From: Brumicola pallidula DSM 14239 = ACAM 615
GTDB taxonomy: Bacteria; Pseudomonadota; Gammaproteobacteria; Enterobacterales; Alteromonadaceae
Length of the DNA stretch: 64,000 bases
Assembly (NCBI RefSeq): GCF_000428905.1
Contig: NZ_KE386817.1
Span: forward strand, 109,284 to 173,283
Direction of reading: 5' to 3'
Under the pieces are notes generated by a model that saw only the letters and a list, made by a program, of their open reading frames with translations, ran no database searches and was not told the origin of the DNA. Numbering within the stretch: position 1 is the stretch's first letter; each line of letters begins with the position of its first letter. The position numbers and the translations under genes are program-made. This document shows positions 18,712 to 29,081 of the stretch, piece after piece.

Positions 18712-20361
18712 ATGAAAATGAGTTTAGCAGAGTTAGGACAACAATCTGGTCAGGTTGAAAGTATTATCATTGATGGCCCCTATGTTAGTGACCCGTTATT
18801 AGCATACCAAGCGCTTGGAAAAGAAAACAGTTTATTGCTGGAGTCTGCCGAAATTGAAAGCAAAGCAAACCTAACAAGTCTATTGTTAATTGACGCTGCG
18901 ATCCGCATTGAATGTAATGACCAAAGTGTCACGATTACCGCACTTACGGCGAATGGACGTTCTGTTTTTCCAGTTTTAATAGAAAAGTTAACACCCTATC
19001 ATTCGACTCAGGAAGTGTCAGAGAATAACATTCGTTTTGAATTCCCAGCGGTTGATCAAAATTTAGATGAAGATTCTCGGCTTAAGCAAGCCAGCGTATT
19101 TGATGTATTGCGCACCTTAACTGAGAATATTCAAACCTTGCGTGATCATCCTAACGCACTGTTTTTAGGTGGTGTATTTTCATATGACTTACTCGGTACT
19201 TTTGAAAAATTACCGGAGGCGATATTTGGCAACAACAACTGTCCTGAATATGTTTTTTATCTAGCTGAAACTTTATTATTGATTGATCATCAAAATGCAC
19301 ATACGCAAATAATTGGTTCCGTATTTAGTGGCCCGCACGTTGCTCAGCATTATTTTAGTATTCATCAACGCTTAGAACAAATAAAGCAAGAATTAGACTC
19401 TCTTCCTAAGCAAATATCAGTGCCAGAAATAATTAAAAATATGGAGTTAAAAGTAGACAAATCTGACGCTGAATATTGTGCTGACGTTGTTGCATTAAAA
19501 GAACACATACTCGACGGTGACATTTTTCAAGTTGTACCCTCTCGGTCATTTAGTCTGCCATGCCCATCTCCATTGGCCGCATATCAACAGTTGAAAATAC
19601 AGAACCCCTCTCCCTACATGTTTTATTTAAATGATCAAGATTTTACAATGTTTGGCGCATCACCGGAGTCGGCATTAAAATATGACAAACAAAGCAACGT
19701 GGTGGAAGTATATCCAATAGCAGGCACCAGACCCAGAGGCAAAAGAGCCAACGGCTCAATTGACTATGATTTAGACAGTCGATTAGAGCTCAATTTACGC
19801 CAAGATGAAAAAGAAAAATCAGAGCACATTATGTTGGTTGATTTGGCCAGAAATGACGTTGCGAAGGTCAGTAAAGCTGGCACCCGACACGTTAAAGAAC
19901 TTTTAAAGGTCGACCGGTATTCACATGTTATGCACCTCGTTTCACGTGTTGTTGGTGAACTACGCGACGATTTAGACGCATTGCATGCCTATCAAGCTTG
20001 CATGAATATGGGAACCTTAGTAGGTGCGCCTAAAGTCAGTGCCGCGTCGTTAATTAGAGATACTGAAAAACAGAAACGCGGCAGTTACGGTGGTGCTGTT
20101 GGCTATATCAATGGCAATGGTGATATGGACACCTGCATTGTGATCCGTTCCGCTTTCGTGAGGTTAAAAACAGCTTATATACAAGCAGGCGCGGGCGTAG
20201 TCAACGATTCAGTACCGCAAGCTGAAGCCGATGAAACACGTGCGAAAGCGCAAGCGGTGATTTCGGCTATTATTGCTGCTCACGCTCCTAAATCAGATAA
20301 AGAGCAAAACGACCAGAGCATGTTGACCTGCGATGATAAGCAACAAGGAGAGTCGACATGA
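18712..20361 (+). CDS. trpE: Anthranilate synthase component I
   Basis: Chorismate-using subunit of anthranilate synthase. The 549-residue protein has the tryptophan feedback-binding LLES motif at residues 42-45, and the catalytic chorismate-binding half with GASPESALKY, IAGTRPRGK, HIMLVDLARND and YGGAVGYINGNGD. Met3 (18718) may be the true start, since GAGA stands at a better distance from it than from 18712. The stop overlaps trpG by 4 nt, so translation is coupled. It is the first structural gene after the attenuator. Confidence 0.97.
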   Translation: MKMSLAELGQQSGQVESIIIDGPYVSDPLLAYQALGKENSLLLESAEIESKANLTSLLLIDAAIRIECNDQSVTITALTANGRSVFPVLIEKLTPYHSTQEVSENNIRFEFPAVDQNLDEDSRLKQASVFDVLRTLTENIQTLRDHPNALFLGGVFSYDLLGTFEKLPEAIFGNNNCPEYVFYLAETLLLIDHQNAHTQIIGSVFSGPHVAQHYFSIHQRLEQIKQELDSLPKQISVPEIIKNMELKVDKSDAEYCADVVALKEHILDGDIFQVVPSRSFSLPCPSPLAAYQQLKIQNPSPYMFYLNDQDFTMFGASPESALKYDKQSNVVEVYPIAGTRPRGKRANGSIDYDLDSRLELNLRQDEKEKSEHIMLVDLARNDVAKVSKAGTRHVKELLKVDRYSHVMHLVSRVVGELRDDLDALHAYQACMNMGTLVGAPKVSAASLIRDTEKQKRGSYGGAVGYINGNGDMDTCIVIRSAFVRLKTAYIQAGAGVVNDSVPQAEADETRAKAQAVISAIIAAHAPKSDKEQNDQSMLTCDDKQQGEST

Positions 20362-20981
20362 GCGAACAAATCAACTTAGTACTGATAGATAATATCGATT
20401 CGTTTACCTATAACTTGGTTGATGAAATTAGAAGCTTGGGCATCGAAATGACCATTTATCGCAATACGGTGGGCGCTCAAACCGTATTGGATAAATTAGC
20501 TGTATATAAAAAGGCCGGGCCGACATTATTAATGTTATCACCAGGCCCCGGTGCGCCTGCTGATGCCGGATGCATGCCTGAGGTACTGCAAAAAGTGCGC
20601 GGAAAATACCCCGTACTTGGGATTTGTTTGGGTCATCAAGCAATCGTGGAGGCTTACGGTGGGTTAGTCGCAAGGGCAACAGAGGTGATGCATGGTAAAG
20701 CCTCGCAAATGAGTTATACCGAAACCAAGGAAACCCAATCGATTTTTGCTGGCTTAAGTAATCCTCTATCTATTGCTCGGTATCACTCTTTGGTCGCCAC
20801 CCAAATACCTGAAAGTTTACAGGTTATTGCTAACATAGATGGATTGGTTATGGCAGTTTTGCAGTCGAATGATAGAATGTTGGGATTCCAGTTTCACCCC
20901 GAATCTATACTTACTTGCGATGGCAGCGTGTTACTTATGCAAAGTATTGCGTTTTTAGTAAACCAGAGACCAGAGCTTTAG
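20358..20981 (+). CDS. trpG: Anthranilate synthase component II (glutamine amidotransferase)
   Basis: Supplies ammonia from glutamine to TrpE. The 207-residue class I amidotransferase has LSPGPGAP, the nucleophile Cys90 in GICLGHQAI, and the His/Glu pair in FQFHPESIL. It is separate from trpD, unlike the fused gene of E. coli. It overlaps the end of trpE by 4 nt and is followed by trpD after 75 nt. Confidence 0.96.
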   Translation: MSEQINLVLIDNIDSFTYNLVDEIRSLGIEMTIYRNTVGAQTVLDKLAVYKKAGPTLLMLSPGPGAPADAGCMPEVLQKVRGKYPVLGICLGHQAIVEAYGGLVARATEVMHGKASQMSYTETKETQSIFAGLSNPLSIARYHSLVATQIPESLQVIANIDGLVMAVLQSNDRMLGFQFHPESILTCDGSVLLMQSIAFLVNQRPEL

Positions 20982-21056
20982 ATAATAAAGTAAGCGCCTG
21001 TTTTTAGTTAGCGCTGATACTAGCGGGCAAACAGATAAACACAAGGGTGGAACCCA

Positions 21057-22151
21057 ATGAATACAGAATCTAACGAGATTGCCTTTGGGCCAAAAGAAAT
21101 GCTCAACGCACTAGAAAAACTTTATGCTAAACAGTCACTGAGTTTTATTGAAGCCGAGGCTGTTTTTAACCGAGTTATGCGCGGTAATGTGAGTGAAATT
21201 GAGTTATCTGCATTGTTAGTGGCGTTAAAAATAAAAACTGAAACTACCGATGAAATAGCCGGAGCCGCAGCTGCGATGATCAGCAATGCAAAATCATTCC
21301 CACGCCCCGATTATAATTTTAGCGATATTGTTGGTACCGGTGGTGATGGTCATAATACGATTAACGTATCCAGTGCAGCCGCTGTTGTGGCAGCTAGTTG
21401 TGGCGTTAAAGTAGCTAAACATGGCAACAGAAGTGTCTCAAGTAAGTCGGGGTCGTCGGACTTATTTGCCGCATTTGGCTTAGCCTTGGATATGAGCCCG
21501 GACACAGCCCGCAAATGTCTTGATGAAGCGAATTTGTGCTTTTTAGCCGCTCCTTCGTATCACTCAGGTGTGAGGTTTGCGATGCCGGTTCGTTTAGCCC
21601 TCAAAACAAGAACATTGTTCAATATTTTAGGGCCACTGGCAAATCCATCTAAACCAACACATAGCTTACTGGGTGTTTACACGCCTGACCTGCTCGATAC
21701 TTATGCACAAACATTAGTAACGCTAGGGCATAATAGAGCCTATGTTGTGCATGGTAGCGGTCTTGATGAACTTGCATTGCACGGCGACAGCCAAATTGTA
21801 GAAGTAAATCATGGTGTTATTACTAGAAGCCAAGTGTTACCTGCAGATTTTGGTTTAAGCAATTATCCGTTAAAAGCCATAGAAGGTGGCGACCCAGAGC
21901 AAAATAGAGCACTCATTGCCGACGTTTTTAATGGCTGTGGCACACCAGCTCATACGGCAGCTATTGCGATGAATGCGGCAGCGTTGATTAAGCTAAACAA
22001 TCTAGCTGATAGTTTTGCACAGGCATGTGATATGGCGATGGCATCAATAGACGCTGGCAAGCCGATGCAGACTATCGAGAAAACGGCTCAATTGAGCCAA
22101 GTAGGCAACAGCACAACCAACATGAACGCGACAAACAGTAACAAAGTTTAA
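21057..22151 (+). CDS. trpD: Anthranilate phosphoribosyltransferase
   Basis: Joins anthranilate to PRPP. The 364 residues include the PRPP-binding [16 protein letters not shown] (GTGGDG at residues 93-98), [15 protein letters not shown], and the GPLANP motif. It is slightly long, with a C-terminal tail of about 20 Ser/Thr/Asn-rich residues beyond the usual fold. Third gene of the trp operon, with trpCF 31 nt downstream. Confidence 0.97.
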   Translation: MNTESNEIAFGPKEMLNALEKLYAKQSLSFIEAEAVFNRVMRGNVSEIELSALLVALKIKTETTDEIAGAAAAMISNAKSFPRPDYNFSDIVGTGGDGHNTINVSSAAAVVAASCGVKVAKHGNRSVSSKSGSSDLFAAFGLALDMSPDTARKCLDEANLCFLAAPSYHSGVRFAMPVRLALKTRTLFNILGPLANPSKPTHSLLGVYTPDLLDTYAQTLVTLGHNRAYVVHGSGLDELALHGDSQIVEVNHGVITRSQVLPADFGLSNYPLKAIEGGDPEQNRALIADVFNGCGTPAHTAAIAMNAAALIKLNNLADSFAQACDMAMASIDAGKPMQTIEKTAQLSQVGNSTTNMNATNSNKV

Positions 22152-22182
22152 TCCTATCAACTGGAAGACGTAAGAGAATATT

Positions 22183-23601
22183 GTGGCTAAAAACGTATTA
22201 GAACAAATTGTTGATGACAAAAAATTAGAAATCGCTCAGCGCAAAATTGATTTCCCTTTAAGCAAGTTTGTCGACACCTTAACCCTTTGCAAGAAAGATT
22301 TTTTTGCGGCCTTAACTGCACCTAATGCAAGCTTTATTCTGGAATGCAAAAAAGCATCACCTTCTAAAGGCTTAATTAGAGAGAACTTCGACTTAGACGA
22401 AATTATACAGGCTTATGCGCCGCACGCATCGTGTTTATCTGTATTAACCGACGAAAAGTACTTTCAGGGTAAATTTGAATACCTTAACTATATAACGTCT
22501 AGAGTATCTCAACCGGTAATTAACAAAGACTTTTTTGTTGATGAATATCAGATTTATTTAGCCCGTTATTATAATGCTGACGCTGTGCTACTAATGCTGT
22601 CCATTTTAAGTGATGAAGAGTTTACAACGCTCAGCGCCCTCACTCACAAATTGGGTATGCATGTGTTAACAGAGGTGAGTAACGAAGAAGAAGTACAAAG
22701 AGCGTTAGCACTTAGTGCCAACATTATTGGTATTAATAATCGTAATTTACGTGACTTGAGTACCGACTTAGCGACAACAGAGCGTTTGGTGCCATTGATT
22801 AAAAAAGACGGCTTTGATGGTGTAATTTTGTCTGAGTCAGGTATCTATAAACACTCAGAAGTACAACGCTTAAGTCCTCTTGTTAACGGTTTCTTGGTCG
22901 GAAGCGCATTAATGGCTGAAGCTAATTTGATTAATGCGGTTGAAAAACTCATATTTGGTGAAGTTAAAATATGTGGTATAAATTCAGTCGAAAATGCGCG
23001 CAAAGTGATGGCTACACCGGCCAGTTATATGGGCCTAATATTTGCGACAAAATCACCTCGCTATGTGTCACTTGAACGCGCGATGGAAATAGCTAGTTTA
23101 GCCACGAGTAAAAAGAGAGTGGGTGTTTTTTTAGACAATCCAATAGAAGTGGTCGCAGATTATGCACGTAAGTTAACGTTAGCAGCGGTTCAGCTGCATG
23201 GCAATGAATCCATTGAGTATATGCAGACATTACGTACGTTATTGCCTGAGTCATGCGAGATTTGGGCTGTTGAGTCAGTACTGCAAACGCAAGCAGATTT
23301 GACCGTTTTTATTGCCCATACGCTGGCCCCAAAACTGCAAGTCGCAGACAAAGTATTGCTTGACTGTAAAATTGGCGATCAAGTCGGTGGAACTGGAGCA
23401 ACCTTTAATTGGCAATTGTTAGAGGATGTGCCTCAAAAACACAGGCTGATATTGGCTGGCGGATTAACCCCAAGCAATATTCAGGCAGCGAGAAAAACCC
23501 AAGTTGCCATATTAGACGTAAATTCAGGTGTTGAAGAGTCACCTGCTGAAAAATCAGAATCCAAACTAAGCAGTTTATTTAACTCACTACGAGAGTATTA
23601 A
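22183..23601 (+). CDS. trpCF: Bifunctional indole-3-glycerol-phosphate synthase / phosphoribosylanthranilate isomerase
   Basis: Two consecutive steps on one chain of 472 residues. The first half is the TrpC barrel (FILECKKASPSKGLIRENFD, LTDEKYFQG, GINNRNLRDL, LSESGIY). The second half is the TrpF barrel (VKICGINSVENARKV, GVFLDNP, VQLHGNES, LDVNSGVEESP). The fusion is the same as in E. coli TrpC. The start is GTG at 22183, with a weak GGAAGA-type ribosome site. Confidence 0.96.
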   Translation: MAKNVLEQIVDDKKLEIAQRKIDFPLSKFVDTLTLCKKDFFAALTAPNASFILECKKASPSKGLIRENFDLDEIIQAYAPHASCLSVLTDEKYFQGKFEYLNYITSRVSQPVINKDFFVDEYQIYLARYYNADAVLLMLSILSDEEFTTLSALTHKLGMHVLTEVSNEEEVQRALALSANIIGINNRNLRDLSTDLATTERLVPLIKKDGFDGVILSESGIYKHSEVQRLSPLVNGFLVGSALMAEANLINAVEKLIFGEVKICGINSVENARKVMATPASYMGLIFATKSPRYVSLERAMEIASLATSKKRVGVFLDNPIEVVADYARKLTLAAVQLHGNESIEYMQTLRTLLPESCEIWAVESVLQTQADLTVFIAHTLAPKLQVADKVLLDCKIGDQVGGTGATFNWQLLEDVPQKHRLILAGGLTPSNIQAARKTQVAILDVNSGVEESPAEKSESKLSSLFNSLREY

Positions 23602-23641
23602 TTGAACTGTTTGGTTAAAATTAACAGAAGCGAGCCTTAAG

Positions 23642-24823
23642 ATGAATAAGTTAGACAGTAAATTTGGTGATTTTGGTGGTATGTATGTTCCAGAACTACT
23701 TGTCCCTGCCCTTGACCAATTAGAGCAGGCTTTTTTAGATGCTAAAGAAGACCCAAGCTTTCAAAAAGAATTTATGGGTTTATTAAAAGATTATGCCGGT
23801 CGTCCGACTGCGATGACGCTGACCCGCAATATAGTATCCAACCCACTGGTTAAACTTTATTTAAAACGTGAAGATCTATTACATGGCGGCGCACACAAAA
23901 CCAACCAAGTATTGGGTCAGGCTTTGCTAACAAAACGTATGGGAAAGACTGAAGTTATTGCCGAAACAGGCGCCGGTCAACACGGCGTTGCAACTGCATT
24001 GGCATGCGCTTTGCTTGGCTTAAAAGCACGCATTTATATGGGTGCAAAAGACATAGAACGACAATCACCTAACGTCTTTAGAATGCGTTTAATGGGTGCC
24101 GAAGTCATTCCAGTGAATTCAGGTTCAGGCACGTTAAAAGACGCGGTCAATGAAGCGATGCGCGACTGGTCTGCAAACTACGATAAAGCGCATTATTTAC
24201 TCGGTACTGCAGCAGGTCCGCATCCATTCCCAACAATTGTACGTGAATATCATCGTATGATTGGCGAAGAGACTCGTGCGCAAATTATGGAAAAAGAAGG
24301 TCGCTTACCGGATGCCGTTGTTGCCTGTGTTGGCGGTGGGTCTAACGCGATTGGCATGTTTGCCGATTTTATTGATGAACCATCAGTTCGCCTAATCGGT
24401 GTTGAGCCAGCTGGCAAAGGGATCCACACAAAAGAGCATGGCGCGACGATCGTAACCGGCACCAAGGGTGTTTTACACGGCGCATATACGTATATTATGC
24501 AAGACAAAGACGGACAAATTGAGGAATCTTATTCGGTGTCTGCTGGTTTAGATTATCCTGCTGTTGGTCCACAACACGCCTTTTTAGCTGAAACAGGACG
24601 AGCAGAATACTATGCAATTACTGATGAAGAAGCATTAAATGCATTTCAACTATTAGCCAAAAAAGAAGGTATTATCCCCGCATTAGAACCAGCTCATGCC
24701 CTTGCTCATGCCTTGAATATGGCGGATGAAGCAACTGAGGAAACCATTATCGTATTAAATTTATCAGGTCGTGGTGACAAAGATTTAGAGCATGTAGTTA
24801 AGATTTTAGGAGACAAACTATGA
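23642..24823 (+). CDS. trpB: Tryptophan synthase beta chain
   Basis: PLP enzyme that joins indole and serine. The 393 residues carry the PLP lysine K86 in GGAHKTNQ, the phosphate-binding [12 protein letters not shown] segment, and the C-terminal NLSGRGDKD motif. Length equals the normal catalytic chain. Its stop overlaps the start of trpA by 4 nt (ATGA), matching the 1:1 alpha-beta complex. Confidence 0.98.
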   Translation: MNKLDSKFGDFGGMYVPELLVPALDQLEQAFLDAKEDPSFQKEFMGLLKDYAGRPTAMTLTRNIVSNPLVKLYLKREDLLHGGAHKTNQVLGQALLTKRMGKTEVIAETGAGQHGVATALACALLGLKARIYMGAKDIERQSPNVFRMRLMGAEVIPVNSGSGTLKDAVNEAMRDWSANYDKAHYLLGTAAGPHPFPTIVREYHRMIGEETRAQIMEKEGRLPDAVVACVGGGSNAIGMFADFIDEPSVRLIGVEPAGKGIHTKEHGATIVTGTKGVLHGAYTYIMQDKDGQIEESYSVSAGLDYPAVGPQHAFLAETGRAEYYAITDEEALNAFQLLAKKEGIIPALEPAHALAHALNMADEATEETIIVLNLSGRGDKDLEHVVKILGDKL

Positions 24824-25632
24824 GTACCACACGCTATGCTGATATGTTTGCCAACCTAAAAGCAAAAAATCAGGGTGCATTTGTTCCATTTGTAATGGTT
24901 GGTGATCCTAACAAAGAGACATCCCTTGCTATCATCAATCAATTAGTTGAAAGCGGTGCTGATGCCTTAGAGCTAGGTATTCCTTTTTCTGATCCGATTG
25001 CGGATGGCCCTACAATCCAGAAAGCCGGTATCCGTGCTTTGCGCAGCGGCGTAAGGACGCAAGTCTGCTTTGATATACTAAGCGAAATCCGTAACAACCA
25101 CCCAACCGTGCCGATTGGTTTATTGTTGTATAGCAATTTGGTGTTAGCTAATGGTATCGACAACTTCTATGCAAAAGCCGCAGCCGCAGGTGTCGATTCA
25201 ATCCTTATCGCAGATGTACCATTAAGAGAAGCTGACCGCTTTATTACTATTGCTAAACAGAACAACATTCATCAGATACTAATTGCACCACCAAATGCAA
25301 GCAACGAAACCTTGAAGGCCATTGGCGAGAAGTCAGACGGCTACACCTATTTATTAGGTAGATCAGGAGTAACAGGCACTGAAACAGCGGTAGAAATTCC
25401 AGCCGCTGAGCTGATCGCAAAGCTAACACAATTCAAAGTTGCGCCTCCTTTACTTGGTTTTGGTATCAGCACGCCTGAACAAGTAGCAAATGCGATTCAA
25501 TCTGGTGCGGCAGGTGCTATTTCAGGCTCAGCTACGGTCAATATTATTGAAGCCAACTTAACAGATCAAGACAAAATGCTCGCAGATTTAGGTAGTTTTG
25601 TGTCTAGAATGAAAGCGGCTACCTTACTTTAA
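24820..25632 (+). CDS. trpA: Tryptophan synthase alpha chain
   Basis: Releases indole from indole-3-glycerol phosphate and channels it to TrpB. The 270 residues contain the catalytic Glu51 ([10 protein letters not shown]) and Asp62 (IADGP), and the later [11 protein letters not shown] loop. Last biosynthetic gene of the operon, coupled to trpB by a 4-nt overlap. Confidence 0.97.
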   Translation: MSTTRYADMFANLKAKNQGAFVPFVMVGDPNKETSLAIINQLVESGADALELGIPFSDPIADGPTIQKAGIRALRSGVRTQVCFDILSEIRNNHPTVPIGLLLYSNLVLANGIDNFYAKAAAAGVDSILIADVPLREADRFITIAKQNNIHQILIAPPNASNETLKAIGEKSDGYTYLLGRSGVTGTETAVEIPAAELIAKLTQFKVAPPLLGFGISTPEQVANAIQSGAAGAISGSATVNIIEANLTDQDKMLADLGSFVSRMKAATLL

Positions 25633-25666
25633 GCAACTGTATAGCCTGTAAAAAAAGGGAAACAAC

Positions 25667-25966
25667 ATGTGGTATATTATTTATGCTGAAGATGTCGATA
25701 ACAGCTTAGCGCTGCGACTGAAAGCGCGACCGGCTCACTTGGAAAGGATTAGTGCGCTGGTTGATGAAGGCCGAATTTTAGTCGCTGGTCCAACCCCAGC
25801 AATTGATAGTGAGGACCCGGCAGAAGCCGGTTTCACCGGTTCATTGATCATTGCACAGTTTGAGTCATTGGGTGACGCAAAGGCTTGGGCTGATGCTGAC
25901 CCTTACGTTAGCGGTGGTGTATTTAAATCAGTTACCGTTAAACCCTACAAAAGAGTGCTACCCTAA
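25667..25966 (+). CDS. yciI: YciI family protein
   Basis: A 99-residue ferredoxin-like-fold protein of the YciI family, with the conserved His and Asp ([20 protein letters not shown]). The biochemical role is not established. It follows trpA by 34 nt, has an AGGGA ribosome site, and probably belongs to the trp transcript. E. coli also has yciI near the trp region. Confidence 0.93.
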   Translation: MWYIIYAEDVDNSLALRLKARPAHLERISALVDEGRILVAGPTPAIDSEDPAEAGFTGSLIIAQFESLGDAKAWADADPYVSGGVFKSVTVKPYKRVLP

Positions 25967-26043
25967 TCTGCTCTGTAGGTTTGCAACACGGTGAATTACT
26001 GTAACTGCAAAGTCACTAAGCAACCCGAGATACTATACGTAAT

Positions 26044-26460
26044 ATGGCTGTATTTATTACCCACCAAATCAGTATTGATGAAAGTGAGTTTAGTTTAACC
26101 GCTACTCGCTCTCAAGGTGCGGGTGGGCAACACGTCAATAAAGTTGCCACAGCCATTTATTTACGTTTTGATATCAATCAATCCTCACTCCCCGATAAAA
26201 TCAAAACCAAGCTACTTGAGAGTAATGACACCCGCATCACATCCGATGGTGTAATGGTTATTCGCGCACAAAATCATCGCACACAAGAACAAAATAAACG
26301 AGATGCAATTAAACGACTTGCCAACGTTATCAAAGAAAGTACTTACGAAAAACCGGTTCGAAAGCCAACAAGGCCGAGCCGCTCATCACAACGAAAGCGT
26401 ATGGATAGCAAAACCAAAAGTGGCCAGCAAAAACAGCTTAGAAAAAAAATCGATATGTAG
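26044..26460 (+). CDS. arfB: Alternative ribosome-rescue factor / peptidyl-tRNA hydrolase ArfB
   Basis: Frees ribosomes stalled at mRNA 3' ends. The 138 residues have the catalytic GGQ at 27-29 (SQGAGGQHVNK), a release-factor-like domain, and the Lys/Arg-rich C-terminal tail that enters the mRNA channel. Normal length for ArfB (YaeJ). It stands alone between yciI and the PepSY gene. Confidence 0.95.
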   Translation: MAVFITHQISIDESEFSLTATRSQGAGGQHVNKVATAIYLRFDINQSSLPDKIKTKLLESNDTRITSDGVMVIRAQNHRTQEQNKRDAIKRLANVIKESTYEKPVRKPTRPSRSSQRKRMDSKTKSGQQKQLRKKIDM

Positions 26461-26634
26461 TTATACCTAGTTACGATAACCTACTGTTTATGTTTGCCAT
26501 AAACTCGTGATAATATTGTCCAATAACGATGTGATGAATGCGTAGCTATTCAGCTTAAGTTCAGTAAAACACCCCATAATAGGCGCTAGACATTCGCTAA
26601 ACCGAGTTATTAATAAATAAATAGGTACTCCACT

Positions 26635-26901
26635 TTGATCACGCTACGCTCTTTTTTTATAGCCGCCACGCTTGTACTCGCCAGTCAGTTAGTATTGGTT
26701 CCTGTTGCTATGGCTAAAGACAAGCAGGAACAGCAAAGAATTAGCAAATCACAAGCCGCACAAAAAGCCCAAAAAGCGGTTGCAGGCAAAGTCTTAAAAG
26801 TAGAAATGCGTGGAAATGTCTATCGAGTTAAAATTCATCAAACCTCTGGACGCGTAATTTATGTCACCGTTGATGCCATAACGGGGAAAGTTAGTAAATA
26901 G
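26635..26901 (+). CDS. Small secreted PepSY-domain protein
   Basis: An 88-residue protein with a signal peptide (hydrophobic core about residues 6-26, ending VAMAKD) and one PepSY-like unit (QAAQKAQKAVAGKVLKVEM...VYRVKI...VTVDAITGKV). The start is TTG at 26635, with AGGTA upstream. PepSY modules are thought to regulate peptidases or bind peptides in the periplasm. It lies 62 nt before a response regulator and a kinase, so it may tune the kinase sensor domain. That role is inference from context. Confidence 0.85.
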   Translation: MITLRSFFIAATLVLASQLVLVPVAMAKDKQEQQRISKSQAAQKAQKAVAGKVLKVEMRGNVYRVKIHQTSGRVIYVTVDAITGKVSK

Positions 26902-26963
26902 TCCATGTGTTGAGTACATAAAAATTATCCATATCATTTTAAGTTATATAAACGGAGTTACTC

Positions 26964-27641
26964 ATGCGAATTTTGATAGTCGAAGATGATAGCCGCTTGT
27001 TGCTTCAACTAGACCAATATATGCAGTCACAAGGATTTAGTGTCGACCTAGCTGACGACGGTGAAAAAGCGCTATATCAACTACAAGAATATGACTACGA
27101 TTTAGCTATAATCGATGTTGGGCTGCCCAGTATTGACGGCTTTGAAGTTGTTCAACGAGCCCGCGCCATGGACATATCCTGCCCGATTATTATTCTGACC
27201 GCCCGGGACCGTTGGCAAGAGAAGGTAAAAGGCTTGGAATGCGGCGCTGATGATTATCTAACTAAGCCATTTGTGCACGAAGAGCTACTAGCAAGAGTGA
27301 AAGCCTTAATTCGACGCAGTGCAGGTCAAGCAAGTCCGATAGTACAAAAAGGCCCCTTGTCGCTAGATACTAGTGCGAATCAACTTTATGTTAATGAACA
27401 AGCCGTGGAATTAACCGCATACGAATATAAGGTAATTGAATATTTGATGATGAACCCGAATAAAGTCGTTTCAAAAACTGAGATGGTTGAACATATTTAC
27501 GACCAAGACTTTGATTTGGATAGCAACGTTATTGAAGTATTTGTTGGCAGACTGCGACGTAAAATTGATAAAGACAACATTATCAAACCAATTGAAACGT
27601 TGCGCGGTAGAGGTTATCGACTCAATGTCAACTTGCAGTAG
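26964..27641 (+). CDS. OmpR/PhoB-family response regulator
   Basis: DNA-binding regulator of 225 residues. The receiver domain has the acidic pair ED at residues 7-8, the phospho-acceptor Asp51 (IIDVGLP) and the Lys in LTKPF. The C-terminal winged helix includes ELTAYEYKVIEYL and RLRRKID. It is 12 nt upstream of the kinase gene and pairs with it. It resembles the PhoP/QseB group, but the target genes are unknown. Confidence 0.95.
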   Translation: MRILIVEDDSRLLLQLDQYMQSQGFSVDLADDGEKALYQLQEYDYDLAIIDVGLPSIDGFEVVQRARAMDISCPIIILTARDRWQEKVKGLECGADDYLTKPFVHEELLARVKALIRRSAGQASPIVQKGPLSLDTSANQLYVNEQAVELTAYEYKVIEYLMMNPNKVVSKTEMVEHIYDQDFDLDSNVIEVFVGRLRRKIDKDNIIKPIETLRGRGYRLNVNLQ

Positions 27642-27653
27642 GTCCTTGTTAAA

Positions 27654-29015
27654 ATGAAAACTTGGTCAATTACACGACGCATATTCTTAACTTGCATCTT
27701 GTTTGTTGCTATCTTTTTTCCAGCGATTATATTTTCAATGCAAAATTCGTACGAACGCAGTTTAACGTTGGCTAAAAAAGAAGAACTATCGACCACTGCC
27801 TTCGCTATGATTTCCGAATTTGAATTTGAAGACGGCGACGTCGTCATGCCCTCTCGGCTATTTGTAGAAGACTTAAACCTGCCCGGTTCCGACTTAGTGG
27901 CAACAATAAAGTGGAGAAAACAACAAGTTTGGCAATCGCAATCGTCTATTGATAACGATATCAATGCCAATCTGTTTAATTTGCTATTTAGGCAAACTGA
28001 AGAGCACTTGCCAGGAGAGACCATCTTCTTATCCGACTTCAATGAAGAAAATCCACATTTTGCTTTATCCAAAAAGGCCGAGTTTCTGATTGACGGTAAT
28101 TTTGAGGAAGTTAGCTTTTTAGTCATTAACAATAAAAATACTTATCAACGCGAACTCAGCACGTTTATTAACCGCCTATGGGGTTGGATAGTCGTTTTAA
28201 GCTTGGTTTTACTTGGTTTGATTACCTTATCCTTGCGCAGCGTATTTATGCCGGTGCAGAATATTATTGCTCGTATTGGCGAAATTGAAGAAGGTAAGAT
28301 TGATCAAATTAACGATAATTATCCACTCGAGTTGCAACCATTACAAAAAAGCATTAACAAGCTCCTTAATAGCGAGAAACAGCAAAGAGAGCGCTATAAG
28401 AAGAGTTTAGACGATTTAGCGCACAGTATAAAAACACCTTTGAGCATTATTCTCGGCCAAGCTGACTTAAGGAACGACATTAAAGAGCCTATTCTACATA
28501 TTGATAATATTGTTAAACGCCAGCTAAAACGAGCCACTATTAACGTTGTGGGTTTTTTACCGAGCATCGACGTTGCTCCCTTAACAAAGTCATTACTTGA
28601 TGCCATGACAAAAATACACCAACAAAAAGCATTGTCACTGACATTAGAAATGCCCGAATCAGCATCTCTTTCAATTGACCCAACCGACTACATGGAAATA
28701 CTCGGAAACTTGCTGGACAACGCGTGCAAAGCGGCTAGATCGACAGTCAACGTTACCTATAAAAAGCAAGCAACGTCCACTTTAGTGTGTGTAGAAGACG
28801 ATGGAAAAGGCATCTCCGAATTAGCCATTTCTGCGATAACACAACGTGGTCGACGTCTAGATACCTATTCCGAAGGTCAAGGCCTGGGCTTAGCTTTAGT
28901 CGTTGATATGCTAGAAAGTTATGGAGGTAAATTACAGATACAAAGTGAACCCGATGCAGGCAGCCGATTTTGTATGCAGTTACCTCATCAACGCTTTAGC
29001 AATAGCGTCGATTAA
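27654..29015 (+). CDS. Sensor histidine kinase (PhoQ/QseC-like)
   Basis: Inner-membrane kinase of 453 residues. TM1 lies near residues 7-26, a periplasmic sensor of about 130 residues follows, then TM2 (about residues 176-196) and a HAMP region. The H-box DDLAHSIKTPLS has the phosphorylated His at residue 257. The ATP-binding part shows LLDNACKAA, DDGKGI and GQGLGLALV. It is the partner of the response regulator just upstream. The signal is unknown; the PepSY protein encoded first in the operon is a candidate input. Confidence 0.95.
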   Translation: MKTWSITRRIFLTCILFVAIFFPAIIFSMQNSYERSLTLAKKEELSTTAFAMISEFEFEDGDVVMPSRLFVEDLNLPGSDLVATIKWRKQQVWQSQSSIDNDINANLFNLLFRQTEEHLPGETIFLSDFNEENPHFALSKKAEFLIDGNFEEVSFLVINNKNTYQRELSTFINRLWGWIVVLSLVLLGLITLSLRSVFMPVQNIIARIGEIEEGKIDQINDNYPLELQPLQKSINKLLNSEKQQRERYKKSLDDLAHSIKTPLSIILGQADLRNDIKEPILHIDNIVKRQLKRATINVVGFLPSIDVAPLTKSLLDAMTKIHQQKALSLTLEMPESASLSIDPTDYMEILGNLLDNACKAARSTVNVTYKKQATSTLVCVEDDGKGISELAISAITQRGRRLDTYSEGQGLGLALVVDMLESYGGKLQIQSEPDAGSRFCMQLPHQRFSNSVD

Positions 29016-29030
29016 CTTATAAAATTATAA

Positions 29031-29081
29031 ATAAACGCTATTCATAAACGCTATTCATAAACGCTATTCATAAACGCTTTC
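29031..29081. repeat. 13-nt tandem repeat, four copies, running into the eda stop codon
   Basis: Units ATAAACGCTATTC start at 29031, 29044 and 29057, and a fourth, shorter copy (ATAAACGCTTTC) at 29070. The third copy contains the eda stop codon (29064-29066, minus strand), and the fourth encodes its last few residues. The array fills the gap between the convergent kinase and eda genes. Confidence 0.93.

Noticed and set aside
27614..28132. 172-aa open frame on the minus strand
   Set aside because: Antisense to the kinase gene; composition is typical of a reverse-strand shadow.
29031..29081. CRISPR-like repeat array
   Set aside because: Units are 13 nt, directly adjacent with no spacers, and there are no cas genes; it is a simple tandem repeat.
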